Shown here piece by piece: positions 35,407 to 45,300 of a stretch of 64,000 nucleotides of DNA. How positions within the stretch are numbered: position 1 is the first letter of the stretch; the number at the start of each line of letters is the position of its first letter. A model generated the notes under the pieces. That model was not told where the DNA came from, searched no databases, and was given only the letters and a program-made list of their open reading frames with translations. The DNA comes from an uncultured Draconibacterium sp. (GTDB lineage Bacteria > Bacteroidota > Bacteroidia > Bacteroidales > Prolixibacteraceae): positions 4,770,501 to 4,834,500 of the forward strand of contig NZ_OY781884.1 of the NCBI RefSeq assembly GCF_963677155.1, given 5' to 3'. The translations under genes were made by a program, and so were the position numbers.

Positions 35407-37251
35407 TCAATATTGCAAACACACAACTTTTCCGTCGAGTAGTGAAACGATGACTCGGTCTTTATCTATCGGTAAAATATGGTTTACCAGTGCATTTGAT
35501 AATTTGTATTTCCAGGCTATCTGGTGTGTTGTTTTGTTAATGGCGCAAACAATTCCTTCGGTGGTAGGAACAAAAATAAGGTTTCCTGCCTCGGTAATTG
35601 GCGATGGAGCTATTTCGTATCCCAGCTTTGCATTGCATTCCCATGCCAGCTTTTGTTCGTTGGCAGAAGTGTCGAACGCATCAACATTTCCTTCGGTCAT
35701 ATTTTTAATGTAAACCAGTTTTCCGTCGTTTGAAATTCCAATTGATTCGCGGCAGGAATATTTTTTAGAATGCCAGATTTCCTCTCCGGTTTTGGCGTCG
35801 AGGGCTGTCATGTACCGATCGGGGGCCACAATAAATATTTTTCCGTTGGCGGCTACCGGCCAAACTGCTGCCGGCGATAACATTCGGTTACTGTATTTCT
35901 CGCGTTTCCACACCAGCTTTCCGTTTTTACTGTTTAGAGCATAAAAAGTATTTCCCCAAGAGCCAAAATACAGTTTGCCCCGGTAAACAAGAGGTTTGCT
36001 TTCTACAAAATTTTTCACCTCGGTAAATGCCCAGTTCAGCTTGCCCGTTTTTAAATTGATGGAACGAAAAATTCCTTCTGACGAACCGATGTAAACCGAT
36101 TTCTTGCGAATAACAGGTGAGGCAACAATCGATTTTTCGGTTGCGAAACTCCATTCTTCTTGACCTGTTTTCAGGTTTAAACAATAGATAGTATTATCGG
36201 TTGAAGCACAAACTACCTTATCATTTGCAATGGCGGGAGTAGAGTAGATTTTTCCGCTTGTTTGAAATTGCCAGATTATTTTACCGGTGTTTTTATCGAG
36301 CGCCACAATAACACCAGCGGCATTTCCGTAAACTGCGATATTTCCTTCCTCTGTAATCCCGGTCCCGATATCGCTTACATCTTGTACTTCCCACACCTTT
36401 GATACCTCGGGGTACTTATTGTTGATTGAATAATCAGGACGAGGATAATCCGTTTTTTCTGTATCAAAATGATGATTTACCAAGGGCACCTTGCACCAGA
36501 CTTCATGTGTTTCACCCCCAGGAGTCCGCTCGGTGTAAAACATCGTGTCTTGTTTAATGGTGACAATATTATAACCTCCAATTTCATTTTTTGCGCGTAA
36601 ATTAGAACGCCCCATCACTCCGGGAATGCCTTCAAAATCGAATAATTTATTTCGGTGTCCATGCCCCAGCAAATCAGCCTGTATGTTTCTGGTTTTAAGC
36701 ATATCAATAATCTTGTCCCAGTTCGACAATGAATTATCCAGCGGATAATGATTGACAAAAATGATGGGTTGATTAATATCTTGCATATTATTCAAAACCG
36801 AATCAAGAAAAACAATTTGTTCATGCGGAACAAGGCCGGGAGACATACGCATGTTCGGCCCGCTTGCTGTTCCAATAAACAGGTAACCACCGGCTTCGAA
36901 TGAAAATTCTTCGTTCCCGAAAATGCGAACAAAGCTGTTATTGCCACTTTCCGACCATTTTGAGTCGTGGTTCCCAGGAACAACATACCACGGTTTATTT
37001 AATTTTGAAATGATTGATTTTGCTTTACTTAACTCTTCATCCGAACCAAACTCAGTAATATCTCCCGATAGAATTACAAAGTCAATTTCATCCAGTTTGT
37101 TGATATCATTTATGGTAATTGATAAATCTTCAGCTCCGGTTGCTCCGCCAACATGAACGTCGGTAACATGGGCAAAGCACACTTGTTGTGCCTGCGCAAA
37201 GGGTATTAACAAAAGAAATAAGCTTGCCAGAAAAAGTGTTTTCTTCATCAT
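35407..37251 (-). CDS. secreted metallophosphoesterase fused to PQQ-like propeller
   Basis: A 614-residue exported protein. After the signal peptide (1-21) comes a calcineurin-like phosphoesterase domain (about 24-270) with the metal ligands in CFAHVTDVHVG (Asp31, His33), LSGDITE, VPGNHDS, VNHYP and LGHGHRN. From about 285 to the end a PQQ-type beta-propeller follows, with repeated blades such as GKIIWQFQTSGKIYSTPAIA and KTGQEEWSFATEKSIVASPV. No quinoprotein catalytic residues were recognised, so the propeller is likely a binding platform. It follows the GH3 fusion gene on the same strand with a 166-base gap. The substrate is unknown. Confidence 0.9.
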   Translation of the reverse strand: MMKKTLFLASLFLLLIPFAQAQQVCFAHVTDVHVGGATGAEDLSITINDINKLDEIDFVILSGDITEFGSDEELSKAKSIISKLNKPWYVVPGNHDSKWSESGNNSFVRIFGNEEFSFEAGGYLFIGTASGPNMRMSPGLVPHEQIVFLDSVLNNMQDINQPIIFVNHYPLDNSLSNWDKIIDMLKTRNIQADLLGHGHRNKLFDFEGIPGVMGRSNLRAKNEIGGYNIVTIKQDTMFYTERTPGGETHEVWCKVPLVNHHFDTEKTDYPRPDYSINNKYPEVSKVWEVQDVSDIGTGITEEGNIAVYGNAAGVIVALDKNTGKIIWQFQTSGKIYSTPAIANDKVVCASTDNTIYCLNLKTGQEEWSFATEKSIVASPVIRKKSVYIGSSEGIFRSINLKTGKLNWAFTEVKNFVESKPLVYRGKLYFGSWGNTFYALNSKNGKLVWKREKYSNRMLSPAAVWPVAANGKIFIVAPDRYMTALDAKTGEEIWHSKKYSCRESIGISNDGKLVYIKNMTEGNVDAFDTSANEQKLAWECNAKLGYEIAPSPITEAGNLIFVPTTEGIVCAINKTTHQIAWKYKLSNALVNHILPIDKDRVIVSLLDGKVVCLQY

Positions 37252-37417
37252 TAAATTATTTTCAGTCGCTTAATGTAATAAGTCTTTTTTGCGCATTTGC
37301 TTAAAATTGTCGAGATATACTTTCTGCGATTTGCATATTTGTTCTTCGCTACCTTATTCGGATTAGTTAGTTCATCAGTGTGTTTGTGAATAATAATATC
37401 GTGTAATTGATTTCGTG

Positions 37418-40400
37418 TCACTTTTTTTTCATTTCATCATAAAATGCCTGTAAAATATTGGTTCTAACATTCAGCTTTCCAAGCGTATTTCCCTCGCGCG
37501 TTGGGTAAACACGATTACTTAGGAAGATGTAAATCAGCTTATAAGTAGGATCGGCCCAGACAAATGTTCCGGTAAATCCAGAATGCCCGAAACTTTCGGG
37601 GCTGGCTCCCGGACACGGATAACTTTGCTCAGGGCTAAGTTCCGAATTATTCAAAAGCGGTTTGTCAAAGCCCAATCCCCGGCGGTTGTTGTTTCCCGGA
37701 AACTGGACACGTGTAAATTCTTTCATGGTAGCCTGACTCAAATACTGCTCGCCACCGTATGTGCCCATTTGCATGTACATCTCAATTAGTTTGGCCAGAT
37801 CGTTGGCATTGGCAAAAAGGCCTGCATTCCCTGCCACGCCACCAAAAACAGCAGCAGCTTCGTCGTGCACTGTGCCCTGAATTTGTTGTTTTCGGTAGTA
37901 CGAATCGTATTCTGTTGGAACAATGCGGCTTTTCGGAAATTTATTTAGCGGATTATAGGTAATGTTATAGGCCCCTAGTAAATGGTAATAATTGGCATCT
38001 AAAAAGTCGGTGTAAGTCTGCCCCGAAAGATCTTCGGTGATTTGCGGAATCAATAGAAATGATAAGCCACTGTACACGTATTTACCCGGAGGATTTAGCT
38101 TCGATTTCCAGATATCCTTGTAGATCTTTTTCTTGAAATCGTTTTTTAGAAACAGGTTCGGAGTTACTTCCAACTGATAATCGTCTGTTTTTTGGACGGA
38201 ATACCAACGTTTCTTAAGCTGTCCGTCTTTTGCTGTTTCTTCCCAATAAGTGAGGTAGGGGATTAGCCCTGCCTGATGGGCTAGAATCTCGCGCCAGCCC
38301 AAATTTTCTTTATTCGACGAGTGAAATAAACGGTTTTTCCAGTCGGGCCAGTAAGCTGAAAATTTGTCATCAATATTGATTTTTCCTTCATCGCGAAGTT
38401 TGAGTACAGCAGCCAGTGCTCCCGAAACCTTGGTTACCGAAGCCAGGTCGTAAAGGTCGTTTTCCAAGACCGGTATGCGGTTGGCGTAGGTGTGGTAACC
38501 ATAGGTTTTTCGGAATATTATTTTACCATCTTTTGCCGCCAGAACGCTGCAGCCCGGTGTTGCCCGTTTAGCAATGGCATCGTGAACAAGTGAATCGATA
38601 CGGTGATTCAGTCGTGTGCTATTCATTCCAGCCTCTTCAGGAATGGTATATTTCATGCGAACAGCTTTGTCAATGTTTAGCCCGTGCCCAATTTTATAGT
38701 AGTTGCCCAGAGTTACCGGGAGTTTCCCCGATGCTCCAATGCCGCCAAAAATTTGCTGTGCGGCTAATTCCTGTACCAGCGAATCATTTTGATAAGCCAT
38801 AATCAATCCGGCTGGAGGAGTAAAATTACCGACTTCGGTTAAGGCATACGGACTGGAAAAGAATACAACGATTGACTTTTTATTATTCGACAAATAGTTC
38901 AGTAAATTTTCCGTTTCGTCGGTTAGACCATAAGGCCTTTGGGGCCTTGTTTTTTGCAGACTACCCACCTGCATTGACCGCCTTGTTTTGCTTTCGTACA
39001 AGTGTAAACCGGCAATTACCAGGTTATAATCCTGAAGTTTTATTTTAACAGCATTAAGCTGTTCTTCCGTAAACTTTTCAGGAAGGAAAAAATTATCTGT
39101 TTTTGTGTATTCCGAAAGCATCGACTGGAAAGGAGTTTCTGTTGTCTCTCCAACGGTGAGGCAAGCTATTTTTAAAGTGTCAAGGCGTTTAAGTGGAATC
39201 AAATCGCTTTGATTCTCCAGAAGTGTTAACGAAGCCTCTATCAGTTTTCTTTTAACCAGTTCGGCTTGTGGGGTGTTCAAATCATCCATAAGGTTGACAC
39301 GCGAAACCGGAGCTAGTTTGTTTAAACCTGCTTCATATTTTGCAGCTAGCACTTTTCTGCATTTAAAATCTATTTCATCTTGCGTTAATAGCCCCGATTC
39401 AATTGCTTTTTTTATTCCGGCAATTGTTTGTTCCACATCTTCTGGAAATTCAACCACGTCGTTACCGGCTTTTAGTGCCAGTACTTCAATTTCACCCGGA
39501 GCACCAAAACTTTTAGCACCGGCCATATTCATGGCATCGGTAATAACCAGTCCATGGTAATTCCATTCGTCGCGAAGAATTCCGTCGAGTATTTTGGCCG
39601 ACAGGCTGGATGGAATTCCTTTTGTGCTGTCCAGTTGTGGAACATTTAAATGGGCACTCATCACACCGGCAACTCCGTTTTGCGTCAATTCTTTAAACGG
39701 ATACAACTCAACGGAATCCAGTCGTTCGCGCGAATAGGGAACCAGCGGAAGAGTAAGGTGCGAATCCGATTGAGTATCTCCATGACCGGGGAAATGTTTG
39801 GCAATGGCCAGAATATTATTTTCCTGTAAGCCCTGCATGTAAGCAATGCCGCACGCTGCAACTTGTTTGGGCGATTCGCCAAACGAGCGCATCCCTATAA
39901 TTGGATTTAATGGCTGTGTATTTATATCGACAACGGGGCCAAGGCTAACCTGAACCCCCAAACGCTTCATTTGTTTGGCCATTTCGGTGGTCGCTTGTTT
40001 AATTAACTCCGGATTGTGAGAGGCGCCCATCATCATATTGTACGGAAATGGCATTACATTGTGAAGTCGCATTCCTGCTCCCCATTCAGCGTCCATGGCA
40101 ACAAAAAGCGGTGTTTGTGCCGAAGCCTGATAAAAATTGGTGAGTTCCGCTTGTTTTTCCGGATTGCCGGTAAAAAAGATTACTCCTCCCAGATTATATT
40201 TTTTAATCAATTCTGCTACTTTTAACTGGCTCGATATGTTTTTATCCGCAGCAGTGTTTATCCAAATTAACTGAGCTATGCGTTGCTCGGCCGATAGAGA
40301 TTGAAAAACAGAATCTACCCAATGGTTTTTATCGGTTTCGGCAGGCTGTGTTTGCGCCATGGCTGTTTCCCGGATGGCAATGAGAATAAGGAGTAGTAAA

Positions 40401-40426
40401 GCTGCTTGTTTAATGTTCCAGATCAT
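37418..40426 (-). CDS. GH3 beta-N-acetylglucosaminidase fused to serine hydrolase
   Basis: A 1002-residue exported enzyme. Signal peptide 1-24. Residues about 35-400 are a glycoside hydrolase family 3 domain with the NagZ-type motif AKHFPGHGDTQSDSH (His/Asp acid-base loop, about 209-223) and the nucleophile Asp297 in VITDAMNM. Residues 400-600 form the second GH3 domain. From about 630 a beta-lactamase-fold domain follows, with Ser663-x-x-Lys666 (SVTK), YSG and HSGFTG. The pairing suggests release of GlcNAc and of peptide or ester groups from muropeptides in the periplasm. The NagX-like gene ends 35 bases upstream. Such fusions are known in Bacteroidota. Confidence 0.9.
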   Translation of the reverse strand: MIWNIKQAALLLLILIAIRETAMAQTQPAETDKNHWVDSVFQSLSAEQRIAQLIWINTAADKNISSQLKVAELIKKYNLGGVIFFTGNPEKQAELTNFYQASAQTPLFVAMDAEWGAGMRLHNVMPFPYNMMMGASHNPELIKQATTEMAKQMKRLGVQVSLGPVVDINTQPLNPIIGMRSFGESPKQVAACGIAYMQGLQENNILAIAKHFPGHGDTQSDSHLTLPLVPYSRERLDSVELYPFKELTQNGVAGVMSAHLNVPQLDSTKGIPSSLSAKILDGILRDEWNYHGLVITDAMNMAGAKSFGAPGEIEVLALKAGNDVVEFPEDVEQTIAGIKKAIESGLLTQDEIDFKCRKVLAAKYEAGLNKLAPVSRVNLMDDLNTPQAELVKRKLIEASLTLLENQSDLIPLKRLDTLKIACLTVGETTETPFQSMLSEYTKTDNFFLPEKFTEEQLNAVKIKLQDYNLVIAGLHLYESKTRRSMQVGSLQKTRPQRPYGLTDETENLLNYLSNNKKSIVVFFSSPYALTEVGNFTPPAGLIMAYQNDSLVQELAAQQIFGGIGASGKLPVTLGNYYKIGHGLNIDKAVRMKYTIPEEAGMNSTRLNHRIDSLVHDAIAKRATPGCSVLAAKDGKIIFRKTYGYHTYANRIPVLENDLYDLASVTKVSGALAAVLKLRDEGKINIDDKFSAYWPDWKNRLFHSSNKENLGWREILAHQAGLIPYLTYWEETAKDGQLKKRWYSVQKTDDYQLEVTPNLFLKNDFKKKIYKDIWKSKLNPPGKYVYSGLSFLLIPQITEDLSGQTYTDFLDANYYHLLGAYNITYNPLNKFPKSRIVPTEYDSYYRKQQIQGTVHDEAAAVFGGVAGNAGLFANANDLAKLIEMYMQMGTYGGEQYLSQATMKEFTRVQFPGNNNRRGLGFDKPLLNNSELSPEQSYPCPGASPESFGHSGFTGTFVWADPTYKLIYIFLSNRVYPTREGNTLGKLNVRTNILQAFYDEMKKK

Positions 40427-40461
40427 TTCAGTATGCTGTTAAAAATAGAATTTATAATGGT

Positions 40462-41571
40462 TTAAACTTTTATAAATATTTTCTTTTGATAGAGAACTCG
40501 TGCAATCAGCCAGAATAGCGCAACATGCGTAAGTGCAAAAAGTAGTGAACCGTTTAGTGGTCCTGCCAGTGGCTCAAATACCTGGTGATAAAGCCAGCTG
40601 TATCCGTTGGTTATTTGCCCCTCGCTATTTGTGAATTTTATTATACGAGTAAGGGTATTGGCCCATAAACCGGAAAGTGCAAAAATGAACAGTGGATTCA
40701 TTCCGAAAACCACAAAAAAGGATGTCCATTTTTTATGTGATTTTATATCGATGATCCAAATAAGTGCTGCCAGTACAACAGAAGCCCAGCCTGCTGTATA
40801 TAACACATAAGAGCTTGTCCATAACGGTTTGTTAATTGGGAAAACCATTTCCCACAATAAACCGGCAGCAATACCTGTCAGTCCGGCAAGAAAAAGCAGC
40901 TTCGGGATTTTGGTTTCTTCAGTTTTATGGATAAAGGCACCTGCCATATAGCCTAACAGTGCAGTAACAATTGCAGGAATGGTGCTCAGCAGGCCTTCAG
41001 GATCGAATGGAATGCCAAAACCATGATACATGTGGTTTTCGCCAAGAATTGCCAGATCGAAAGGAATTGTTGCATTTCCTTCTAAACTAAAAGGTGCTTC
41101 GTTGCCAAAGTAAAACAGGATACCCCAATAGATTAAAAGAATGGCTCCGGAAATGTAGGGCAACCATGTTTTTTTGACAGAGAGTACTATTAATGATGTA
41201 ATTCCGTAAACGATAGCTATTCGCTGAAGGACACCCAGTATCCGTAGTGTTGAGAAATCTCTGGACCATTGTGGAAATGAATTAAGAAACAAACCGATGG
41301 CAAAAATTAGAACGGTTCTTTTTACCAAGCGTTTAAAGGATTTCCGGTTTAAGGTATTTCCGTACTTCGAAAATGAAAAGTACATGGAAATTCCAACAAT
41401 AAACAAGAAAAATGGAAAAACTAGGTCGGTCGGAGTGCATCCATTCCAATGAGAATGTTTAAGCGGCGCGTAGATGTGCGACCAGCTACCAGGATTGTTA
41501 ACGGTGATCATTGCCACTATGGTTAAACCGCGCAGAACATCAAGAGCCAGATACCTTTTTACTGTTTTCAT
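40462..41571 (-). CDS. NagX/HGSNAT-like membrane acyltransferase
   Basis: A 369-residue membrane protein with about ten membrane segments. The N-terminus, RYLALDVLRGLTIVAMITVN, and SHWNGCTPTDLVFPFFLFIV match the heparan-alpha-glucosaminide acetyltransferase-like family (NagX, DUF5009), with the conserved His in KHSHWNG. Family members acetylate terminal glucosamine using cytosolic acetyl-CoA or are predicted GlcNAc transporters. Next to a GH3 fusion of NagZ type, a role in amino sugar salvage is likely. The 60-base leader follows a promoter at 41632-41666. Confidence 0.88.
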   Translation of the reverse strand: MKTVKRYLALDVLRGLTIVAMITVNNPGSWSHIYAPLKHSHWNGCTPTDLVFPFFLFIVGISMYFSFSKYGNTLNRKSFKRLVKRTVLIFAIGLFLNSFPQWSRDFSTLRILGVLQRIAIVYGITSLIVLSVKKTWLPYISGAILLIYWGILFYFGNEAPFSLEGNATIPFDLAILGENHMYHGFGIPFDPEGLLSTIPAIVTALLGYMAGAFIHKTEETKIPKLLFLAGLTGIAAGLLWEMVFPINKPLWTSSYVLYTAGWASVVLAALIWIIDIKSHKKWTSFFVVFGMNPLFIFALSGLWANTLTRIIKFTNSEGQITNGYSWLYHQVFEPLAGPLNGSLLFALTHVALFWLIARVLYQKKIFIKV

Positions 41572-41631
41572 TAATCGTTTTTTAGGTAATAAGGATTATA
41601 GACTTTCTTCTATTTCTTAGAAGCAGGTTCT

Positions 41632-41666
41632 CAAATATAAGGTGTTTTTGTAATAAGTAATACAAA
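41632..41666 (-). promoter_or_regulatory. promoter of the NagX-GH3 unit
   Basis: On the minus strand TTTG (41663-41666), 23 bases, then TATATTTG (41632-41639). Both elements match the Bacteroidota consensus; the spacing is at the long end. Confidence 0.5.
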
Positions 41667-42383
41667 TATGTGATAAATATCAATATTGAATTCATTTTCA
41701 AAAAGATTTTATTGGATTTCAAAGGTGGCATTATGTAGTAAAATGTCACAATATGAGTCTGAAATGACACTTTTTGATGAATGGTGGATGGTGCTTTCTT
41801 GACTATGAATGTAAATTATACAATTTATGGCAATGAAAAATGCAATATGTAATACAAATATTTGAACTTGGCTTTTGCATGTAGTTTGACGGCTTTATTT
41901 TTAGCACATATTAGCCTGTATTTGGCTTAATATTTTCAGTATTGATAAATAAAAGGCTCGATTTTGTAGAAACGAACCACTAAAAACAGAAGTGGCTGTT
42001 ATTAATCGGCTCTAAAATTGAACCTGAGATTAATCGGGTAACTGTTGTGCCCCGTTGTTTAGAGAAAATTCCTTTTAGGGCAGTCGGTTCTAAGCTATCA
42101 TTTTCACGATGCTTGGTGCCGATAGCCGGGATTTTGTAAATAAATGAAATCTTTAGGAGATACAAGGAAAGTACCACTTGTCACATGTTGTGGTTTGTCC
42201 GGTGTAAATAACTGAAAATACAGGTCTGGTGTTAATGAAATATTGATTGTCGGTTTTCTGTTGTATGTTACACCGTATTGGGCCAAATGATTTTAATAAT
42301 AAGCAAAGCATTTTGTTTTTTTGAGAGTATCTTTTTTCATATTATTGCAGTATTTACAATAATTGGGGATGTTGATGATGGGG
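41667..42383. other. gene-free stretch, about 700 bases
   Basis: AT-rich leader DNA between the divergent NagX and hybrid-sensor genes. Two short minus-strand frames (41980-42177, 42104-42286) overlap each other in different frames and match nothing I know; they may be degraded remains. No clear promoter element was found for the sensor gene. Confidence 0.5.
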
Positions 42384-45300
42384 ATGAAAAAATACGTATT
42401 ATTAAGTCTGTTTTGTTTGTTGGTTGCAGGTTTATCTATTGCTCAAAACAAGAATAATGTTCACTTTTATAACCTTAACGACAAATTTGGAATTTCTTTA
42501 CGCGAAACCAACTCGGTGTGTGAGGACGATAATGGTTTTATCTGGGTGTCGTCGAAAATGGGGATTATCCGATACACTGAAGACGATATCCGAATTTATC
42601 AGCTTCCGTATGAAAGTACAAATGTGGTAACTGCCGAATTGAGCTACAATCAAAATTTACTCTACGTTTATACCAATGCTGGGCAGATATTCAAATACAA
42701 TACCATTAAAGACCGTTTTGAATTGTTGCTCAATTTATCGCGGGTTCTTCGAAATCCCTATATCGGTATTTCAAGAATGCTTGTCGATCAGGAAAAACGT
42801 TTATGGATTTCGACAACGGCAGGACTGTTTTATTTCAGCGAAGAAAGTGGGCTTAAGGCAACCACTGCGGTAAATGACGTTTTGGTGATGACTTGGTACG
42901 ATACCGAAAACATTATTTATGCTGAACGCAATGAGTTGAGACTGTTCAATATTCATGAATTGGATTCCAAAATTTTTTATAAATTTTCAACTTCTGAGGG
43001 GTATAATGTTTCCACACTAGTGCATGACGAACAGCCGGATTTTTGGTGGATAGGAACTATGGGCAGCGGGCTTTTTGTGTTTGATAGTAAAGCGAAAAAG
43101 AAACTGACTCCTATTGAGCATATACCCAGTCAACCAATATTGGCAATCGAGAATTTTACAGCAACATCGGTGTTAGTCGGTATCGATGGGCAAGGTGTTT
43201 GGGAGTTGGATAGAAAGAGCCATGATGTTCTTGCCGTTATGAAAGAGAACGCTGACAATATGGGGTCGTTAAAAGGGAATGGTGTTTATGATATTTACCG
43301 CGACAATAATAACCGAGTGTGGGTATGTACCTATAGTGGGGGAGTTTCATATTTTAATGTGGCAAATCCGGTTATAACCCAAATTAATCATATTGCAAAC
43401 AACAAAAACTCGTTAGTAAATAACGATGTTAACGCTGTGTTGGAAGACAGTAACGGAAATTTCTGGTTTGCAACCAATAACGGAATCAGTTTTAGGAATA
43501 ATGCTACCGGACAATGGAAATCTTTTTATTACAATAACGAAATGCATGCGCAGGTTTTTTTAACTTTAAATGAGGATAGCCGGGGGCGTATTTGGGCTGG
43601 TTCGTACTCATCTGGGGTTTATTTGCTGGACAATAAAAGTGGTGCAGAGTTAAAACACCTTAGTCTTGAATCAACCGACGGGAAGTTTGGTAATAATTAT
43701 GTATTCGAAATATTTGACGATCAAAACGGGAAGTTCTGGATTGGTGGCGTTCGCGGGAATCTAATTTGTTATGATATTGAAGCAGATACGTACAGATCGT
43801 TTTTGAATGTAACGGTAGGCAAGTTAGTGAATTACAGGGAGAACAAATTGCTGATTGGAAACACCAACGGATTGGTTCAGTTCGATAAAAATACAGGACG
43901 AACAGAAACTATTGTTGAAGGATACATTGTAAACGATATTTTTTTGAAAGATGATGTTGCATGGCTTTGTACCGTGGGAAGCGGTATAATACGTTACGAT
44001 TTTATTACCCGCGAACAGGAGAATTTTACAGTGGATAATGGCTTACCATCGAACTTTGTCTCAAGTATTCAGTATATGGATGGTTATTTATGGATTGGAA
44101 CCGAACAGGGACTTTGCCGTTTAAAACAAACCGACCGCTCTTTTTTGACCTTTAACGCCTTGCCTGCAGTAAGTAACGTTTCGTACAATCTGAGGGCCAT
44201 TCAAGTGCTTGATGGCGAAAGATTAATGATGGGAACCAATAATGGTGCATTAATTTTTGATCCAAACGCAATTAAACCCGTAAAGAATAAAGGAAGTATT
44301 TTTTTGCAGGAACTTACCGTCTCAGGGAGTTCCATTCGCGAACTTGAATTTCCGTCGCTTACGAAACCTTTAAACGATCTTGAAAAACTGTCGTTAAAAT
44401 ATGCTCAGAATACGATAAGCCTGGAAATGCTGCCAATTGGAGTAACATCTCCGGGAGCTCGTTTCTCGTGGAAAATGGAAGGCCTTGATGCCGAATGGAC
44501 CAAACCCGCCAACAATAAAATTTTGTCATACTCTAATATTCCAACTGGAAATTATACGTTGCGGATAAAGATGTACGACAGTTCTAATACACAACTTCTT
44601 GCAGAGCGGGATATAAAACTTCATGTAATTCCACCATTTTGGGCCACCTTGTGGTTTCGTGTACTGATAATCTTGTTTGTTTTTGGTCTGGTAGTTTTCT
44701 TAATGGTGTACTACACTGAAAATCTTAAAAAAGTACATTCTGAAGAGAAAATCCGCTTTTTTGCTAATACGGCGCACGATATTCGTACTTCGTTAACATT
44801 GATAAAAGGACCGATTGAAGAGTTAAACAAAGAGCCCGTGCTAACATCAAAAGGTTACCATTATTTGCATTTGGCTACCGAACAAACACAAAAGCTTTTA
44901 AATGTTGTAACGCAGTTGATGGATTTTCAGAAGTCAGACATTGGTAAAGAACGTGTTTCGCTGCAAATGGTTGATGTAGTAAAGACCATTAAAAACAGGG
45001 TTATGATGTTTGAATCGTATGGCAATAGTAAAAATATTGAGATTCATTTTTCAACGAATATATCGAAGTTTGTTACGGCTATTGACGAAACGCTTATTGA
45101 TAAGGTTGTTGATAATCTTATCTCAAATGCCATAAAATATTCGAATCCTGATAGCGATGTAAATATTAGTTTGAATTGTACAGAACACCGGTGGGTTTTG
45201 GAGGTGAAGGATGCTGGAATTGGAATAAGCAAAAAAGCACAACGTCAGCTATTTAAAGAGTATTACCGGGCTGAAAATGTGATAAACTCCAAAATTGTTG

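Noticed and set aside
41980-42286. Two overlapping small minus-strand frames upstream of the hybrid regulator
   Set aside because: Different frames of the same DNA, no family match; could be remains of a gene but cannot be supported.
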